Origin: Prorocentrum cordatum
Taxonomy: Eukaryota > Sar > Dinophyceae > Prorocentrales > Prorocentraceae
Direction of reading: 5' to 3'
Assembly (NCBI GenBank): GCA_963575745.1
Contig: CAUYUJ010020709.1
Location: forward strand, 27,501 to 71,000
Length of the DNA stretch: 43,500 nucleotides
Part shown: piece by piece, positions 1 through 9,239 of the stretch
Layout of the letters: the number at the start of each line of letters is the position of its first letter
Position numbering within the stretch: position 1 is the stretch's first letter
Translations under genes and position numbers: made by a program
The notes under the pieces: model-generated
The model's input: the letters and a program-made list of their open reading frames with translations, nothing else
Told to the model about the DNA's origin: nothing
The model's database searches: none

Positions 1-880
1 ATCACGAAAGGTGAGATGGGTGCGCCGAAATAGACGTGGAACTGCATGCGGACCCTGCCACTGGGGCCTTCGGTGGAGCACCCTCTGGGGCCACGACGAG
101 TGTGAGGGGTGTGTCAACATGGGTGGCTGGGACGCATGCTGGCGCTGCCACTGGGATCTTCAGTGGAGCCCCCTACAGGGCCATGAAGCGTGCGAAGATT
201 GCGCCGTCATGGGTGGCTGGGACACATGCGGGTTGCGCCGCTAGGGCCTTCGGTGGAGCACCCTATGGGACCACGAAATGTCAGAGGGGTGCGCCGAAAT
301 AGACGTGGAACTGCATGCGGACCCTGCCACTAAGGCCTTCAGTGGAGCACCCTGTGGGGCCACGAAACGTCTGAGGGGTGCGCCGAAATAGATCTGAAAC
401 TGCATGCAGACCCTGCCACTGGGGCCTTCGATGGAGCACACTATGGGGTCGCGAAATGTGCGAGGGGACCGCCGACATGGAAGTGGAACTGCATGTGGAC
501 CCTTCCACTGGGACCTTCGGTGAAACCCCCTATGGGGCCACGAAACGTGTGACGTGCGTGGAACTGCATGCGGACCCTGCCACAGGGCCTTCGGTGGAAC
601 ACCCCATGGGGCCACGAAACGTGTGAGGGGAGCGCCGAAGTGGGGGTGGAACTGCATGCGGACCCTGCCACTGGGGCCTTCGGTGCCACACCCAATGGCG
701 CCACGAAACGTCTGAGGGGTGCGCCAACATGGAGGTGGGGCCCCGAAATGTGCGAGGGGCGCGCTGGACTGGGGGTGCAACTGCATGCAGACCCTGTCAC
801 TGACGCCCCCAGTGGAGCACCTTATGGGGCCACGGAACGTGTGAGGGGTGCGCCGAAATAGAGGTGGAACTGCCCGCGCC
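1..880. repeat. ~90-bp satellite, block 1
   Basis: About ten imperfect copies of a ~88-90 bp unit. Each carries a GGGGCCTTCGGTGGAGCACC-like core, a GGGGCCACGAAACGT segment and TGAGGGGTGCGCCGAAAT. Recognisable unit starts fall near 31, 300, 389 and 476, so the spacing is close to 89 or a multiple of it. All six frames stay open over parts of it, which explains several arginine/cysteine-rich frames here. I treat those as non-coding. Confidence 0.9.
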
Positions 881-889
881 CATATGACG

Positions 890-1064
890 ACGATGAGCAG
901 GGCAGAGGCAAGGGATGGGAGGAGGGAGGAGGGGGGGGAGGAGGCGGGGGGGACACGGGGCAGTGTCTCTTCGAAACGAAGACCCAGCACCACAAGATTG
1001 CTGGGAACAAAAATCCGCCACTGTGCCCAGGAGGAGGAGGAGGAGGAGGAGGAGGAGGAGAGGC
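890..1064. repeat. purine tract, shared satellite tail and (GGA)n
   Basis: A G/GGA-rich purine tract (about 896-960) is followed by a short tail containing CTCTTCGAAACGAAGACCCA and CACCACAAGATTG. A second (GGA)n run lies at about 1029-1064. The same order of satellite, purine tract and CTCTTCRAARCGARGA-type tail recurs after block 2 at 2881-3000. Confidence 0.8.
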
Positions 1065-1640
1065 ACGAGTCGGAGTGCCGTCAGGTCCCTTCGAGACCTT
1101 CGCATTGAGCTCTGCAGATATATATGTTTTGTGGGGGCCCGCGGCCTGGAGTGCTGGTCGCTCGCCGGCGCGCCCGGGGCGCTCCCAGGGGGTCCCCGCG
1201 TGACGTTCGCGCTGTTCTGGACATGCTGGTCCAAGATGGTTTCAGGGGACACACGGAGACATATGTACTGATACTATGAATGTCCTCCTTGGAGGCGCGC
1301 GTCCGACCCGAACATATAGTACGCCCACCTTGTAGTGTATCGTGTCGCGAGCGGTGCGGCCAGAGAGCGTCCGCCACGGCGCATATACTATAGGAGTTCT
1401 CGGTGCGCGCGACGCACATATAGTACAAGTGTGTCGGGGCGACGCCGACTTCAGATGGCCCCAGGACCGTCCCGGAGCCCTGTCTGGCGCTTCTTGGGCC
1501 GTCTTGGAGGTCCTGGAGGGGGGCCAAACGGGCAGAGTTGATTGTTAGTATTACCATTTGCTGTATATATATATATATACAACTTAATACTAACGACCAG
1601 TGAATGTTTTTCACATTTACAAAAAATGTGTGGTTTCCGC
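1065..1640. other. no gene recognised; one (TA)n tract
   Basis: Mixed GC-rich sequence with no convincing coding frame. A (TA)n run sits at 1564-1579. Nothing else is supportable. Confidence 0.6.
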
Positions 1641-1960
1641 ATAGCCGCCTAATCGGTCTCCAAAGAGTCCAAGACGGCCCAAGAGGCGCTCAAGATTACC
1701 CAAATTCAGCCCAAGAGCCCCCAAGAGAGGCCAAAAGAGGGGCCCAAGATGGGGAACACGAATTGACATGTTGAGCCTTCCGCCCCAAGATGGCCGCAAG
1801 ATGCCCCACAAGCCTCCGAGGTACGCCCAAAAGAGGCCCCGAGAGGCCCAAATCAGGCCCCCAAGACGCCCAAAGACAACCCCAAAACCGCCTCCAAGAG
1901 GCATCCGAGAGGCCTCCCAAGAGATCCCCACTGGCATCCAAGATGCCTCTGACATACAAC
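1640..1960. repeat. CCAAGA/GGCCC degenerate minisatellite, locus 1
   Basis: Short degenerate units of roughly 9-15 bp built from CCAAGA(C/T)GGCCC and AGAGGCCCC. On the plus strand this gives Pro/Lys/Arg-rich frames, on the minus strand Leu/Gly/Trp-rich ones, both compositional. The same sequence type recurs at 3007-3410, 9905-10350 and 20655-20790. Confidence 0.8.
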
Positions 1961-2225
1961 CCAGGCACGGTGGCGGGATGGGCAGAAGGCCACTAGATAT
2001 CCGCCGCCCCCCATCTATTTATCACAAAGGTGCCCGGCGTGGTAAGAAAATCTTAAACATTTGTTCACTATTTTAGGATTTCCTCCCGGAGCTTTGGCCG
2101 ATGCCGCTGGCCGCGCGGAAGGCCCACAAACAGCCTCAACCTCCACAAAAAAAAGACCCTGGCGGAAGACCTTCACAGACGCAGTTGTGAGAACCACGTT
2201 GTGGGTACCGACCGTTGTCGAAGGG
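1961..2225. other. unique-looking spacer
   Basis: AT-richer sequence (about 2000-2080) grading into GC-rich sequence. No gene or repeat recognised. Confidence 0.5.
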
Positions 2226-2880
2226 GTCATGGGGGACACGAAGCATACGAGGGGTGTGCCGAAGAGGGTTCCGTGGCGCCATGCGGGCGCTGCCACTCGG
2301 GCCTCCAACAGAGCTCCCATGTGGGGCCCCCAAGCGTGCAAGGGGTGTGCCGAAACGGATGCGGTGGTGGCATGCGGGCGCTGCCACTGTGCTGCTCCCT
2401 GTGGGACCACGAAGCGCGTGAGGGCCATGCCGAAACGGCCGCGGTGGTGCCGTGCGGAGGCTGCAACGGTGGCATTCGGTTGGGCTCCCGACGGGACCAC
2501 GAAACGTGTGAGGGGTGTGCCGAAACGGGTGCGGTGGTGCCATGCGGCCGCTGCCACTGGGGCCTTCGGTGAAGCTCCCTATGGGGCCACGAAACGTGCA
2601 AGGGGTGTGCCGAAACGGGCCATGCGGGCGCTGATTTTGGGGCCTTCGGTGAAGCTCCCTATGGGGCCACGAGACGTGTGAGCGGTGTGTTGAAACAGAT
2701 GCGGTGGTGCCATGCGGGCGCTGCCACTGGGGCTTTCGGTGGAGCTCCCGATGGGGACACGAGAAGAGCAAGGGGTGTGCCGAAACGGTGCTGTGGTGGC
2801 ATGCGGGCGCTGCCACTGGGGCCTTCGGTGGAGCTTCCTGTGGCCACGAAACGTATGAGGGGTATGCCGAAACAGAGACA
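2226..2880. repeat. ~90-bp satellite, block 2
   Basis: About eight copies of a diverged version of the block 1 unit. Units carry GGGGTGTGCCGAAACGG, a GGTGCCATGCGGGCGCTGCC segment and GGCCTTCGGTGGAGCTCCC. Unit landmarks fall near 2251, 2342, 2421, 2511, 2601, 2681, 2771 and 2858, so spacing is ~90 bp with some ~80-bp units that lost about 10 bp. Confidence 0.9.
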
Positions 2881-3000
2881 TGTGGAGGGCGCAGGCGATG
2901 TGGCAGGAGGGAGGGGGAGAGGAATGGGGAGGAGGAAAGAGGGAGTGGACGCGGGGCGCTATCTCTTCAAAGCGAGGATCCACCACCACAGGATGGATCG
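2881..3000. repeat. purine tract plus shared satellite tail, copy 2
   Basis: A GGGAGGG/GGAGG purine tract is followed by CTCTTCAAAGCGAGGATCCA and CACCACAGGATGG, matching the tail after block 1. The matching order shows that satellite, purine tract and tail were duplicated as one compound module. Confidence 0.75.
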
Positions 3001-3006
3001 GAATTC

Positions 3007-3410
3007 TCCAAGACGCCTCAAGATGGCCTTCAAGAGCCCAATATGGCCCCAAGATGCACCCAAGACGGCCCAAGATGCACCCAAGACGGCCCAAGCTGGC
3101 CTCAATATGGCCCAGAACGTCCCAAGCGGCCCCAAAGAGCCCTCCAAGACGGCTCAGAAGGCCTCCATGAGGTCCTCCAGGAAAGCCAGAAGGGGCAAAC
3201 ACCATGATGTTCTTTGAGTTGTTGAAGAACTGTGGCATGTGCTTCTGTTCTGCCTTCCGACGGCCCGAGGCGGCTCAAGAGCCCCCAAGATCGCAAGAGG
3301 CCTCCGAGGTGGCCCCGGAACAGCCAGAGAGGCCCCCGAGACGGCCCCGAGGCGGCCCCGAGACGGCCCAAGAGGCCTCCGAGACGTCCAAGACGGCCTC
3401 CAGGAAGCCT
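3007..3410. repeat. CCAAGA/GGCCC minisatellite, locus 2
   Basis: Degenerate short units of the same family as 1640-1960, including an exact local duplication of AGATGCACCCAAGACGGCCC (about 3051-3090). It follows satellite block 2 directly. Confidence 0.8.
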
Positions 3411-3580
3411 TGTAGAGCACACCCCGAGAGGGCCCAGAGTCGCTCCAGCCAAGATAGCTTCCGACGGCGCCAGACGGGCCAGCTCTCTGGCCACAGCGTT
3501 CGGCCACGTGGGCCGTTCCAGAAGGCAGGGGGGCGGCGGTGATTCGCCGTAGGCGTCTTCGATATAACATGTGTCAAGGC

Positions 3581-3726
3581 CAGGGCTGAACCTAAACGGT
3601 GTTTTTCGTTTTCGTTTTGATCTCGTCTTCCCTCGCTTCTGTCTCGAATCCGCCCTTACCGCAAAACGAAGCCGAAACGAAAACGGCCCACGAAATCACC
3701 TAAAACACCGTCTAGGTCCAGCCCTG
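3581..3726. mobile_element. 146-bp foldback / MITE-like element ending in CAGGGCTG
   Basis: The left end reads CAGGGCTGAACCTAAACGGT followed by GTTTTT. The reverse complement of the right end reads CAGGGCTGGACCTAGACGGT followed by GTTTTA, about 22 of 25 positions identical. The interior continues as an imperfect foldback of CGTTTTCG-type sequence. There is no coding capacity, as expected of a MITE. CAGGG-type termini are typical of hAT elements, but the 8-bp flanks (GTCAAGGC and ACATGATA) do not match, so an hAT target-site duplication is not shown. ATGTGTCAAGG occurs on both sides, just before the left end and a few bases past the right end. Confidence 0.7.
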
Positions 3727-3733
3727 ACATGAT

Positions 3734-4565
3734 ATGTGTCAAGGGTTGAGGGGCAACGCAAAGGACACAGCTCCCGACACCGAACTCGTGGAGGAGAGAA
3801 AACCCACAGGCCGGCCACCGCCGACCACCTGTTCCGAGCTCCCTTGCGCGGAAGCTCCACCGATGAGTGCGCAGGCAGTGAGCCTGCCAAGCTGTACCAC
3901 TGGCTTCACGATGACTTCGACGAGCTCTGGGACGCAACCGGCGCAGTGGAGAAGCTCGTGAAGAAGCCAGCCCAACCCCGGCCAGCAGACAGGAGACGAT
4001 GGAAGACATGTCCGTCCACCAATCGTGTGAACGCCACTGGACACACCTACGTGTGCTTGCGATCCTGAACCAGAGCACCAAAGGCAACACCGGCAGAAGA
4101 TGGCGAGGCCAAGGATTTCACGACTACTTACGACTTATGAAAAAGACCTGGCTAAGCATCTTGCCAACGAGAGCTCAGAGGCCCGCCCCGACACCCCAAT
4201 AGACCGTGAGCACACAGTGATCGAGAAGCCCGAGGCCGTGGAGACAGGCGACGCGCCCCAAAGCGTCCAGCACCATGGCTGGCGCGCAGTCACTGCTCGA
4301 GGAGGCGATGGAGGACCACCACGCTGGGCAAGGGGACGCCACAGGGCGCGTCCGAGCCCCGAGATCCTCTCCTCTGCAACAGATTCGAGGGGGGACGCCA
4401 CCACGGAAGCCAAGAAGCCGAAGGGGGCGACGACCACTGGAGGAACAAAACCTGCACAGCAGGAGCTCTCCGAGCTCCGCGGGCGGGCCTCGGAGGCGCT
4501 CCGCTCACAGCACACCGTTTTTGGGTGCAGCCCTGGCCCTGACGACAACGACCCCGGGGGGATAA
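3734..4565 (+). pseudogene. frameshifted coding remnant, function unknown
   Basis: Coding-like stretches occur in shifting plus-strand frames. At about 3860-3970 one frame reads SEPAKLYHWLHDDFDELWDA and continues with VEKLVKK. At about 4125-4260 another reads YEKDLAKHLANESSEA and continues with an acidic IEKPEAVETGDAPQ segment. At about 4380-4560 a third reads KPAQQELSELRGRASEALRS. The charged, helix-prone composition differs from the Pro/Arg-rich noise around it, yet no frame runs through the whole block. Either a decayed gene or exons with unrecognised introns would fit. The MITE-like element at 4570 lies immediately downstream. I do not recognise the protein family. Confidence 0.35.
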
Positions 4566-4569
4566 ATGA

Positions 4570-4728
4570 AGGGAAACTGGGACACACAAATAAATACACA
4601 CAAATAAAACGATTCCCCATATTTTCCTATATTTTCTGGGTTTTTGTCTTCCCCACCACTTCCCATATTTTCCCATATTTTCTGGGAAATCGACGATTAA
4701 TTGTGTCTGTGTTTTTTTTCCCCTCCTG
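4570..4728 (+). mobile_element. ~160-bp MITE-like element, copy 1
   Basis: It starts GGGAAACTGGGACACACAAA and ends CGATTAATTGTGTCTGTG followed by a T-run and CCCC. The reverse complement of the end resembles the start, giving imperfect TIRs. The interior holds two copies of CCATATTTTCCYATATTT. A second copy lies at 12608-12768 in the same orientation. TGA flanks both ends in both copies, which could be a 3-bp target duplication or part of the element. No ORF. Confidence 0.7.
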
Positions 4729-4866
4729 AATAAAGAGAGCCCGAAGGCCCTGGCCAGCACGGAGCGTGACGCCGGGGAGGCGCAGAGGACGCGGCGCGCA
4801 CCGCCGAGGGCAGACCCTCGGACACGGCCAGCCCGCCCGAGGGGAAGGAGCTGCCGACGAGGCAGC

Positions 4867-5126
4867 GTACGACCTCGAACGTTCCAGGGAACGACATCAG
4901 AGGAGGAAGAGGTACACCCTGCGAAGTGCTCAAGAAATCATGGGTTAAGAAATTCATGGTCTCAGACCTTGAACAAAAGCACAAAAATTCCATTAAAGTC
5001 TTAGGGTTTCCATTGAAACATTAAGAATAATTGAGACTCTGGCCGAAAACTTAAGTTTTCTTAAGCATCGCCTAAGGTGTACGGCCTCCAACGTTCCAGG
5101 GAACGGCATCAGAGGAGGAAGAGGTA
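4867..5126 (+). repeat. 48-bp direct repeat flanking a 164-bp segment
   Basis: 4867-4914 and 5079-5126 share about 45 of 48 bases (containing AACGTTCCAGGGAACG and CATCAGAGGAGGAAGAGGTA). The segment between them is AT-richer than its surroundings. The internal AACGTTCCAGGGAACG is partly palindromic. The arrangement could be a simple duplication or an inserted, intron-like sequence. Confidence 0.7.
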
Positions 5127-5225
5127 TCCCATACTCCTCTACCCGTCGGCCGTCCTCCCCTTTTTGGGGGGCCTCCTGGGAGGCCCTCGTCGCCACCGCT
5201 GGATTCGCCTCGAGATTCTGGTCAG
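5107..5225 (+). repeat. dispersed repeat, copy 1 (inverted copy at 7446-7560)
   Basis: Shares AGAGGAGGAAGAGGTA, GGCCTCCTGGGAGGCCCTCG and TCGCCAC with the reverse complement of 7446-7560. The 14-bp palindrome GCCTCCTGGGAGGC lies at its centre. Confidence 0.65.
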
Positions 5226-5462
5226 AACGCACCGGTCCGGGGAGTACCTTTTCGTTTCCCCACGACAAGGGTGGAGCAGCTCAGGAGGGGAAGCAACGAA
5301 CTGGAATCGGTGATACATCGCCGATAGATCGGCCATAGGCCACCGGTAATGAACCCGCACGCTCTTGGTCGGGGTGGGGTATCCGGCCCACATCGGCGAT
5401 CAATGGCCGATCGGAGGACGGTGCATCCCCCATGAGCACATACCCCCCGACGTTGCCCCTGA

Positions 5463-5696
5463 ACGCAACACCTTACCAAGACGGACGACGACATCGGGAT
5501 CAAATCCATAGACGCCCTCGGGGGACCGCAGACCCTGCTGGTGGACCTGCAGGCCAAGACGGTGCACGACCTCAAGAGGCTCGAGGACAAGACCAGGCGA
5601 GAGGAAACGTCCACCCGGAAGGATCAGCAGGCCGAGCTACAATGGCGACCTGGTATAACCCAGGCAACTGATACTCAGGTTATCGAGAACCCATAG
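5463..5696 (+). CDS. ATG-less open frame, probable exon or gene fragment
   Basis: An open frame of 77 codons follows an in-frame TGA (5460-5462) and ends at TAG 5694-5696. There is no ATG, so a start-based search misses it. The translation is charged and helix-like: TKTDDDIGIKSIDALGG, then TLLVDLQAKTVHDLKRLEDK, then an Arg/Glu/Lys-rich stretch, ending in TQVIENP. This composition is unlike the Pro/Arg/Gly-rich noise of most open frames here. It could be a 3' exon, or a remnant of the gene seen in pieces at 3734-4565. A short acidic open frame (about 5705-5746, SSNDTESNGTEE then stop) follows in another frame. I do not recognise the family. Confidence 0.4.
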   Translation, partial: TQHLTKTDDDIGIKSIDALGGPQTLLVDLQAKTVHDLKRLEDKTRREETSTRKDQQAELQWRPGITQATDTQVIENP

Positions 5697-5790
5697 CCAG
5701 TGAGTCCAGCAACGACACGGAGTCAAACGGGACCGAGGAGTAGGGATCGAGATCACAGAAGTTTGCGTCCGCGATCCTGAGGCATGCCTG

Positions 5791-6174
5791 ATGGACGCGG
5801 GGTGCGAGCCGACGGAGGCCGCACCACAAGCTGCCACAAGGAGCATCTCCAGGCAAAGGACCCCAGTCCATGAGGACATGGAAGTCTGGACCCGCGAGGG
5901 CCGCAAGGCGTGCGCTCCAGATACAGATTCCGTGACTGCGTTCCAAAAGAACGAGAGCACCTTGGGTCCCAGGCCGTCACGGAGTACGCGGATCAAGTGT
6001 GCTCGAGGTATCAGGCCGGGGGAGGGAGTGCCAGATCAGGGGCACTCCAGGCCACTGGTGATCGGTAGAACCGAGGATACGGAGGACACCTGGAAGCAAG
6101 CTGTGGCCGAGGCTGCACGACCCAGAGCGGTCTGCTCCCAGGCTGGCGTGGAGACACGACTCAGGGAGGTGTAG
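5791..6174 (+). CDS. weak hypothetical ORF, 127 aa
   Basis: This frame opens upstream of the ATG (the preceding codons read ITEVCVRDPEACL) and runs to a TAG at 6174. Its composition (acidic and basic residues mixed, PVHEDMEVW, TEDTEDTWKQAVAEAA) is more protein-like than neighbouring frames. However, part of another plus-strand frame (about 5960-6067) also looks coding, so a frameshifted remnant is as likely as a real gene. No family recognised. Confidence 0.25.
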   Translation: MDAGCEPTEAAPQAATRSISRQRTPVHEDMEVWTREGRKACAPDTDSVTAFQKNESTLGPRPSRSTRIKCARGIRPGEGVPDQGHSRPLVIGRTEDTEDTWKQAVAEAARPRAVCSQAGVETRLREV

Positions 6175-6222
6175 CCGATGGAAGACAACAACATCGAGCG
6201 CAAGAGCAGGGCGCAGGGCGCA

Positions 6223-6394
6223 GGGCGCACATCCAGGACGGGCCCGCCATGGAAGCAGCATGCTGATCGCAACCGTGCACGCCAAACAGTGAGTTCTTGC
6301 GCACCACAGGGCGCACATCCAGGCCGGGCCCGCTATGGAAGCGGCATGCTGATCGCAACCGTGCACGCCAAACAGTGAGCTCTTGCGCGCTCGG
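6223..6394 (+). repeat. 86-bp tandem duplication
   Basis: GGGCGCACATCCAGG starts at 6223 and again at 6309. The two copies share GCATGCTGATCGCAACCGTG and CACGCCAAACAGTGAG. They differ at only a few positions, so the duplication is fairly recent. Confidence 0.9.
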
Positions 6395-6440
6395 CGTGCA
6401 AGCTGTGTGGGCAAAACGACGCGAAGATCGGGACAAAATC

Positions 6441-6571
6441 GGATCGGGATAACTCGAAATCTCTGAAAATCGGCGGGTTTGGAGGATGTCTTGGCCGCCG
6501 CGGCCGCTCCAGAGCGTTCCGGAGCGCTCTGAGAGCGCTCCGGAACGCTCTGGAGCGAGTTATCCCGATCC
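6441..6571. repeat. nested palindrome (two stacked inverted repeats)
   Basis: The outer arms GGATCGGGATAACTCG (6441-6456) and CGAGTTATCCCGATCC (6556-6571) are perfect 16-bp inverted repeats. Inside, and touching the right outer arm, 6507-6555 is a 49-bp palindrome with 24-bp perfect arms around one central base (arm begins CTCCAGAGCGTTCCGGAGCG). The inner palindrome is built from GAGCGYTCCGGARCGCTC units. Confidence 0.95.
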
Positions 6572-6859
6572 TGGCCCTGCTTTAGCCAGTGGGGTGGGGG
6601 GGGGGAGGGGGGCAGCCCGCGTGGTGCAACGTGTGCAGCGCAAACTGCGCGTGCTGCAGGCAGCGCGGTGCAGGCGCCCCCCCACCGGGCGGAGCCCCGG
6701 CAGACCCGGCCAGCGGCGCACGGGGGGCCCACGAGGCGCGCCCGCGGCCGCCCCGCCCGTCGACAAACCTCGGGCAGGCCCGGCCACAGCGCACAGGGCG
6801 CCCTCGCGAGGCGCCCTCACGGCCGCCCACGAGGCGAAGCCTCGGCATGCAGTCGGGGC
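6572..6859. other. GC-rich stretch, nothing recognised
   Basis: Strongly GC-rich with G-runs near 6590-6615. All frames are Pro/Ala/Arg-rich and none is convincing. Confidence 0.5.
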
Positions 6860-6979
6860 GTTGACCTAAGGAACCCTAAATAAGGAACGGAGCCCCTTTT
6901 TTCCCATGAGATAAACTTCGTTGACCTAAGGAACACTAAATAAGGAACGGGGCCCCTGCTTCCCCGTGGGAGAAGCTTC
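6860..6979 (+). repeat. 60-bp tandem duplication
   Basis: GTTGACCTAAGGAAC starts at 6860 and 6920. Both copies continue with CTAAATAAGGAACGGRGCCC and a pyrimidine run. Confidence 0.9.
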
Positions 6980-7943
6980 GATGTCCCATGGGGAACCTCC
7001 CAGGAGCACCCCGGGGCAAACTGTAGAACAATCACGGAACGCCGAGCCCCTGCCCAACGAAAAGGGTTCCTTCTTCAGGGCCCCGACTGTACCCATCCAT
7101 CCATCCAATGACTGCTCAACACAAGCAGAAACCCCGAAATGCAAGCACTGAATTGGGGAAGGAACGGCGATGACCGCGGCAGGGAGGCCACGACACGGGC
7201 GGGTGCTCCCGTGGGTGGCCTCCCGCAGCTCCTCGCCGACGAGGGCTGGCAGGGCGGTGGAAGACCCAGAGGTCAGCGACAGCCACCCGGTTGGCAAGGA
7301 GCATCCGAAAAACCCGCCAACGAACCGGGCGAGGCCACAGCGGTCGAAAGCCCTTCCACGGCCGCTGCCACCTGCGGGTCCCAGTGCTGCTCCGAGAGCG
7401 GTGCGAGAAGCAGCACGGCCACTGCCGCCACACCGCCTCCGGGGCGCGCTCTGGCCAGGACTTCGGGGGGAAGCCAGCCGTGGCGACGAGGGCCTCCCAG
7501 GAGGCCCTGCACGGCGAAGACGAAAAAGGGCAGCGGTATCGGTACCTCTTCCTCCTCTGACCCCCCCCGCCCTCCTCCCTCATCCCAGACTGGGTTTGGC
7601 CCTGGGGAAGCCGCCTTCGACTGGTTGAAGGCTCGGAGAAAGGAGTCGACCAGAGCTTCGTCGTCGTGCATCGACGAGTCTGGGCCTCGATCTGGGCCAG
7701 ACTCGTCGAGTCTGGTCGTGCATCGACGAGTCTGCATCGCCGGACTCTGAAGCCACTGATTGGAGCTGAGATCAATTTGATCGAGCCATACAGCATGGAG
7801 CTCGACACGGGCGACACCGGGGCGACTGTAGCGGCCCGGCGGCGCCGCCGAGGATCCGAAGGAGGCCCGGCGACGGCCGCGGGCACGGAGCAGCGCAAGT
7901 GGCGCCCGACCAGGCTAGGCTGCCCTTAGAGGTCGAGGATAGC
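6980..7943. other. no confident gene; inverted copy of the 5107 repeat inside
   Basis: 7446-7560 is the reverse complement of the repeat at 5107-5225. A plus-strand open frame (7139-7750, 203 aa) is Gly/Pro/Arg/Ser-rich and ends in a GACGAGTCTGG-type short repeat (7670-7735). I do not accept it as a gene. CCATCCATCCATCC lies near 7092. Confidence 0.5.
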
Positions 7944-8092
7944 CACTCCTCCTCCTCCTCCTCCTCCTCCTCCTCCTCCTCCTCCAACCCCCTCCTCCAA
8001 CCCCCTCCCTCCATCCTCGGAGGCGGGTAGGCCTGGCTCCCCGCCTCTCCTGGGCTTGGATGACCACCCCTCCTCCTCCTCCTCCTCCTGAT
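7944..8092. repeat. (CCT)n microsatellite, interrupted
   Basis: A (TCC)n run at about 7946-7985, two CCAACCCCCTCC units, then another (TCC)n run at about 8068-8089. A polypurine/polypyrimidine mirror tract of this kind can form triplex DNA. Confidence 0.95.
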
Positions 8093-8208
8093 CAGCATCA
8101 CCCCGAGGCCTCGGTGAGAAAACCAAAATCATTGATTTTACCAAGGTTTGGCCTCGTGTAGGGGGGGGGGCAGGGGCACTGCTTAAGATGATTCCAAGAG
8201 CGCCTGGG

Positions 8209-8367
8209 AGTTCCTGTTCATTTTGAACAGGACTCGCTGTCCGCGCCGCAGCGGCTTGAGTCCGTCTGAGACAAAAGCCCGCCTGCCCAACAGCGGCGGC
8301 TGTTGGTTTGGGACGACGTTTGTTGTTGGGCATTGTCCCCATTTTTCCGGACCCACTTCGGGCGTCC
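8209..8367 (-). mobile_element. truncated inverted copy of the 13016-13222 TIR element
   Basis: Read on the minus strand this matches the left ~140 bp of the 13016 element, including one TIR (GGACGCCCGAAGTGGGTCCG and onward), CCAACAGC and the palindrome CCTGTTCAAAATGAACAGG. The other TIR is missing: homology stops at 8209, just past AGTTCCTGTTC. Differences between the copies are scattered, which suggests an old copy. Confidence 0.8.
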
Positions 8368-8650
8368 CAACCCTTGGAAGTCGAGGGAGACCACCCCCAA
8401 GGGGGAAACAGCTCCCGACGGTCCGCGCGGAGGTCTGGGATCTGCGAGGGGGGCCCAGCGCAGGCCCCGAGCTTTCTCTTCAGGCCGTCGGTTCTTCGTC
8501 GAAGGCCCGAGCACGCCCGGCCGACCGACCGAGCGTCGCGCGCCGCCGCCGCGGCCGAGCTGCGGGTGTGCGCGCCGCTCGGAGAGCCCGAGCGGAAGGG
8601 CTGCCGCTGACCGACGGGCAGCGCCGCCGAGCCTCGGCTTGCCCCCTTCG
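8368..8650. other. GC-rich spacer
   Basis: No repeat or convincing coding frame seen. Confidence 0.4.
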
Positions 8651-8654
8651 GTGT

Positions 8655-8815
8655 TTTTGCAACGAAGGATTGCAATCCTTCGTTCACGAGGGGTTTTTTG
8701 CAATCCTTCGGGTTTTTTTGCAATCCTTTACCATCCTTCGGTTTTTGTTGCAATCCTTCGTTTTTTTGCAATCCTTCGGTTTTTTTGCAATCCTTCGTTT
8801 TCTGCAATCCTTCGC
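8655..8815 (+). repeat. TGCAATCCTTCG + T-run minisatellite
   Basis: About eight copies of TTGCAATCCTTCG separated by T-runs of variable length, giving units of roughly 13-25 bp. The first copies include the inverted partner CGAAGGATTGCAATCCTTCG, a perfect 20-bp palindrome (8661-8680). Confidence 0.9.
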
Positions 8816-9239
8816 CCCGTGCCACAGACGCCGAGCAGCGCGTGGGGCGCTGGCATGGTGGCCGGGCGGCCGCCAGAGCGCCTCGTGAAGCCTCGCGGGG
8901 ACGGGTGGCCACGAGGCCGAACGAGCCCGAGCAGGAAAGCGGTGCCTCCGAGCACCGTCCCAGCGTGGCCCGTCGCGGGGCGGGGCGACTACGTGTTGGG
9001 GAAAGCGTCGCCAGAGCTACGGCCAAGATACTGGGCCCGGGGCGGCGGCGGTGAGCCGGCGGCGAGCGAGGGGGGCAAGTCAGAAGGAGAAGGCCTTCTC
9101 AGAAAGCGGCGGGGCTTCTCAGAAGCCCTGGCGCCTTCTGAAAATTGGTCTGCGTCTTCGGGAAAAGCTTAGAAAACTGTCAAGGAGGCTGGAGACTTCC
9201 GAGCCTTCTGAGAAGACCTTCTCCTCCTCATTTCCCCCC
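8816..9239. other. GC-rich spacer
   Basis: No confident gene. AGAAGGCCTTCTCAGAA-type short inverted and direct repeats occur at 9085-9225. Confidence 0.4.

Noticed and set aside
5327-5412. Inverted repeat GATCGGCCAT / ATGGCCGATC
   Set aside because: Only 10-bp arms 66 bp apart, in GC-rich sequence; could be chance.
7926-9026. 366-residue minus-strand open frame
   Set aside because: Composed of translated minisatellite, (GGA)n and the truncated TIR element; no coherent domain.
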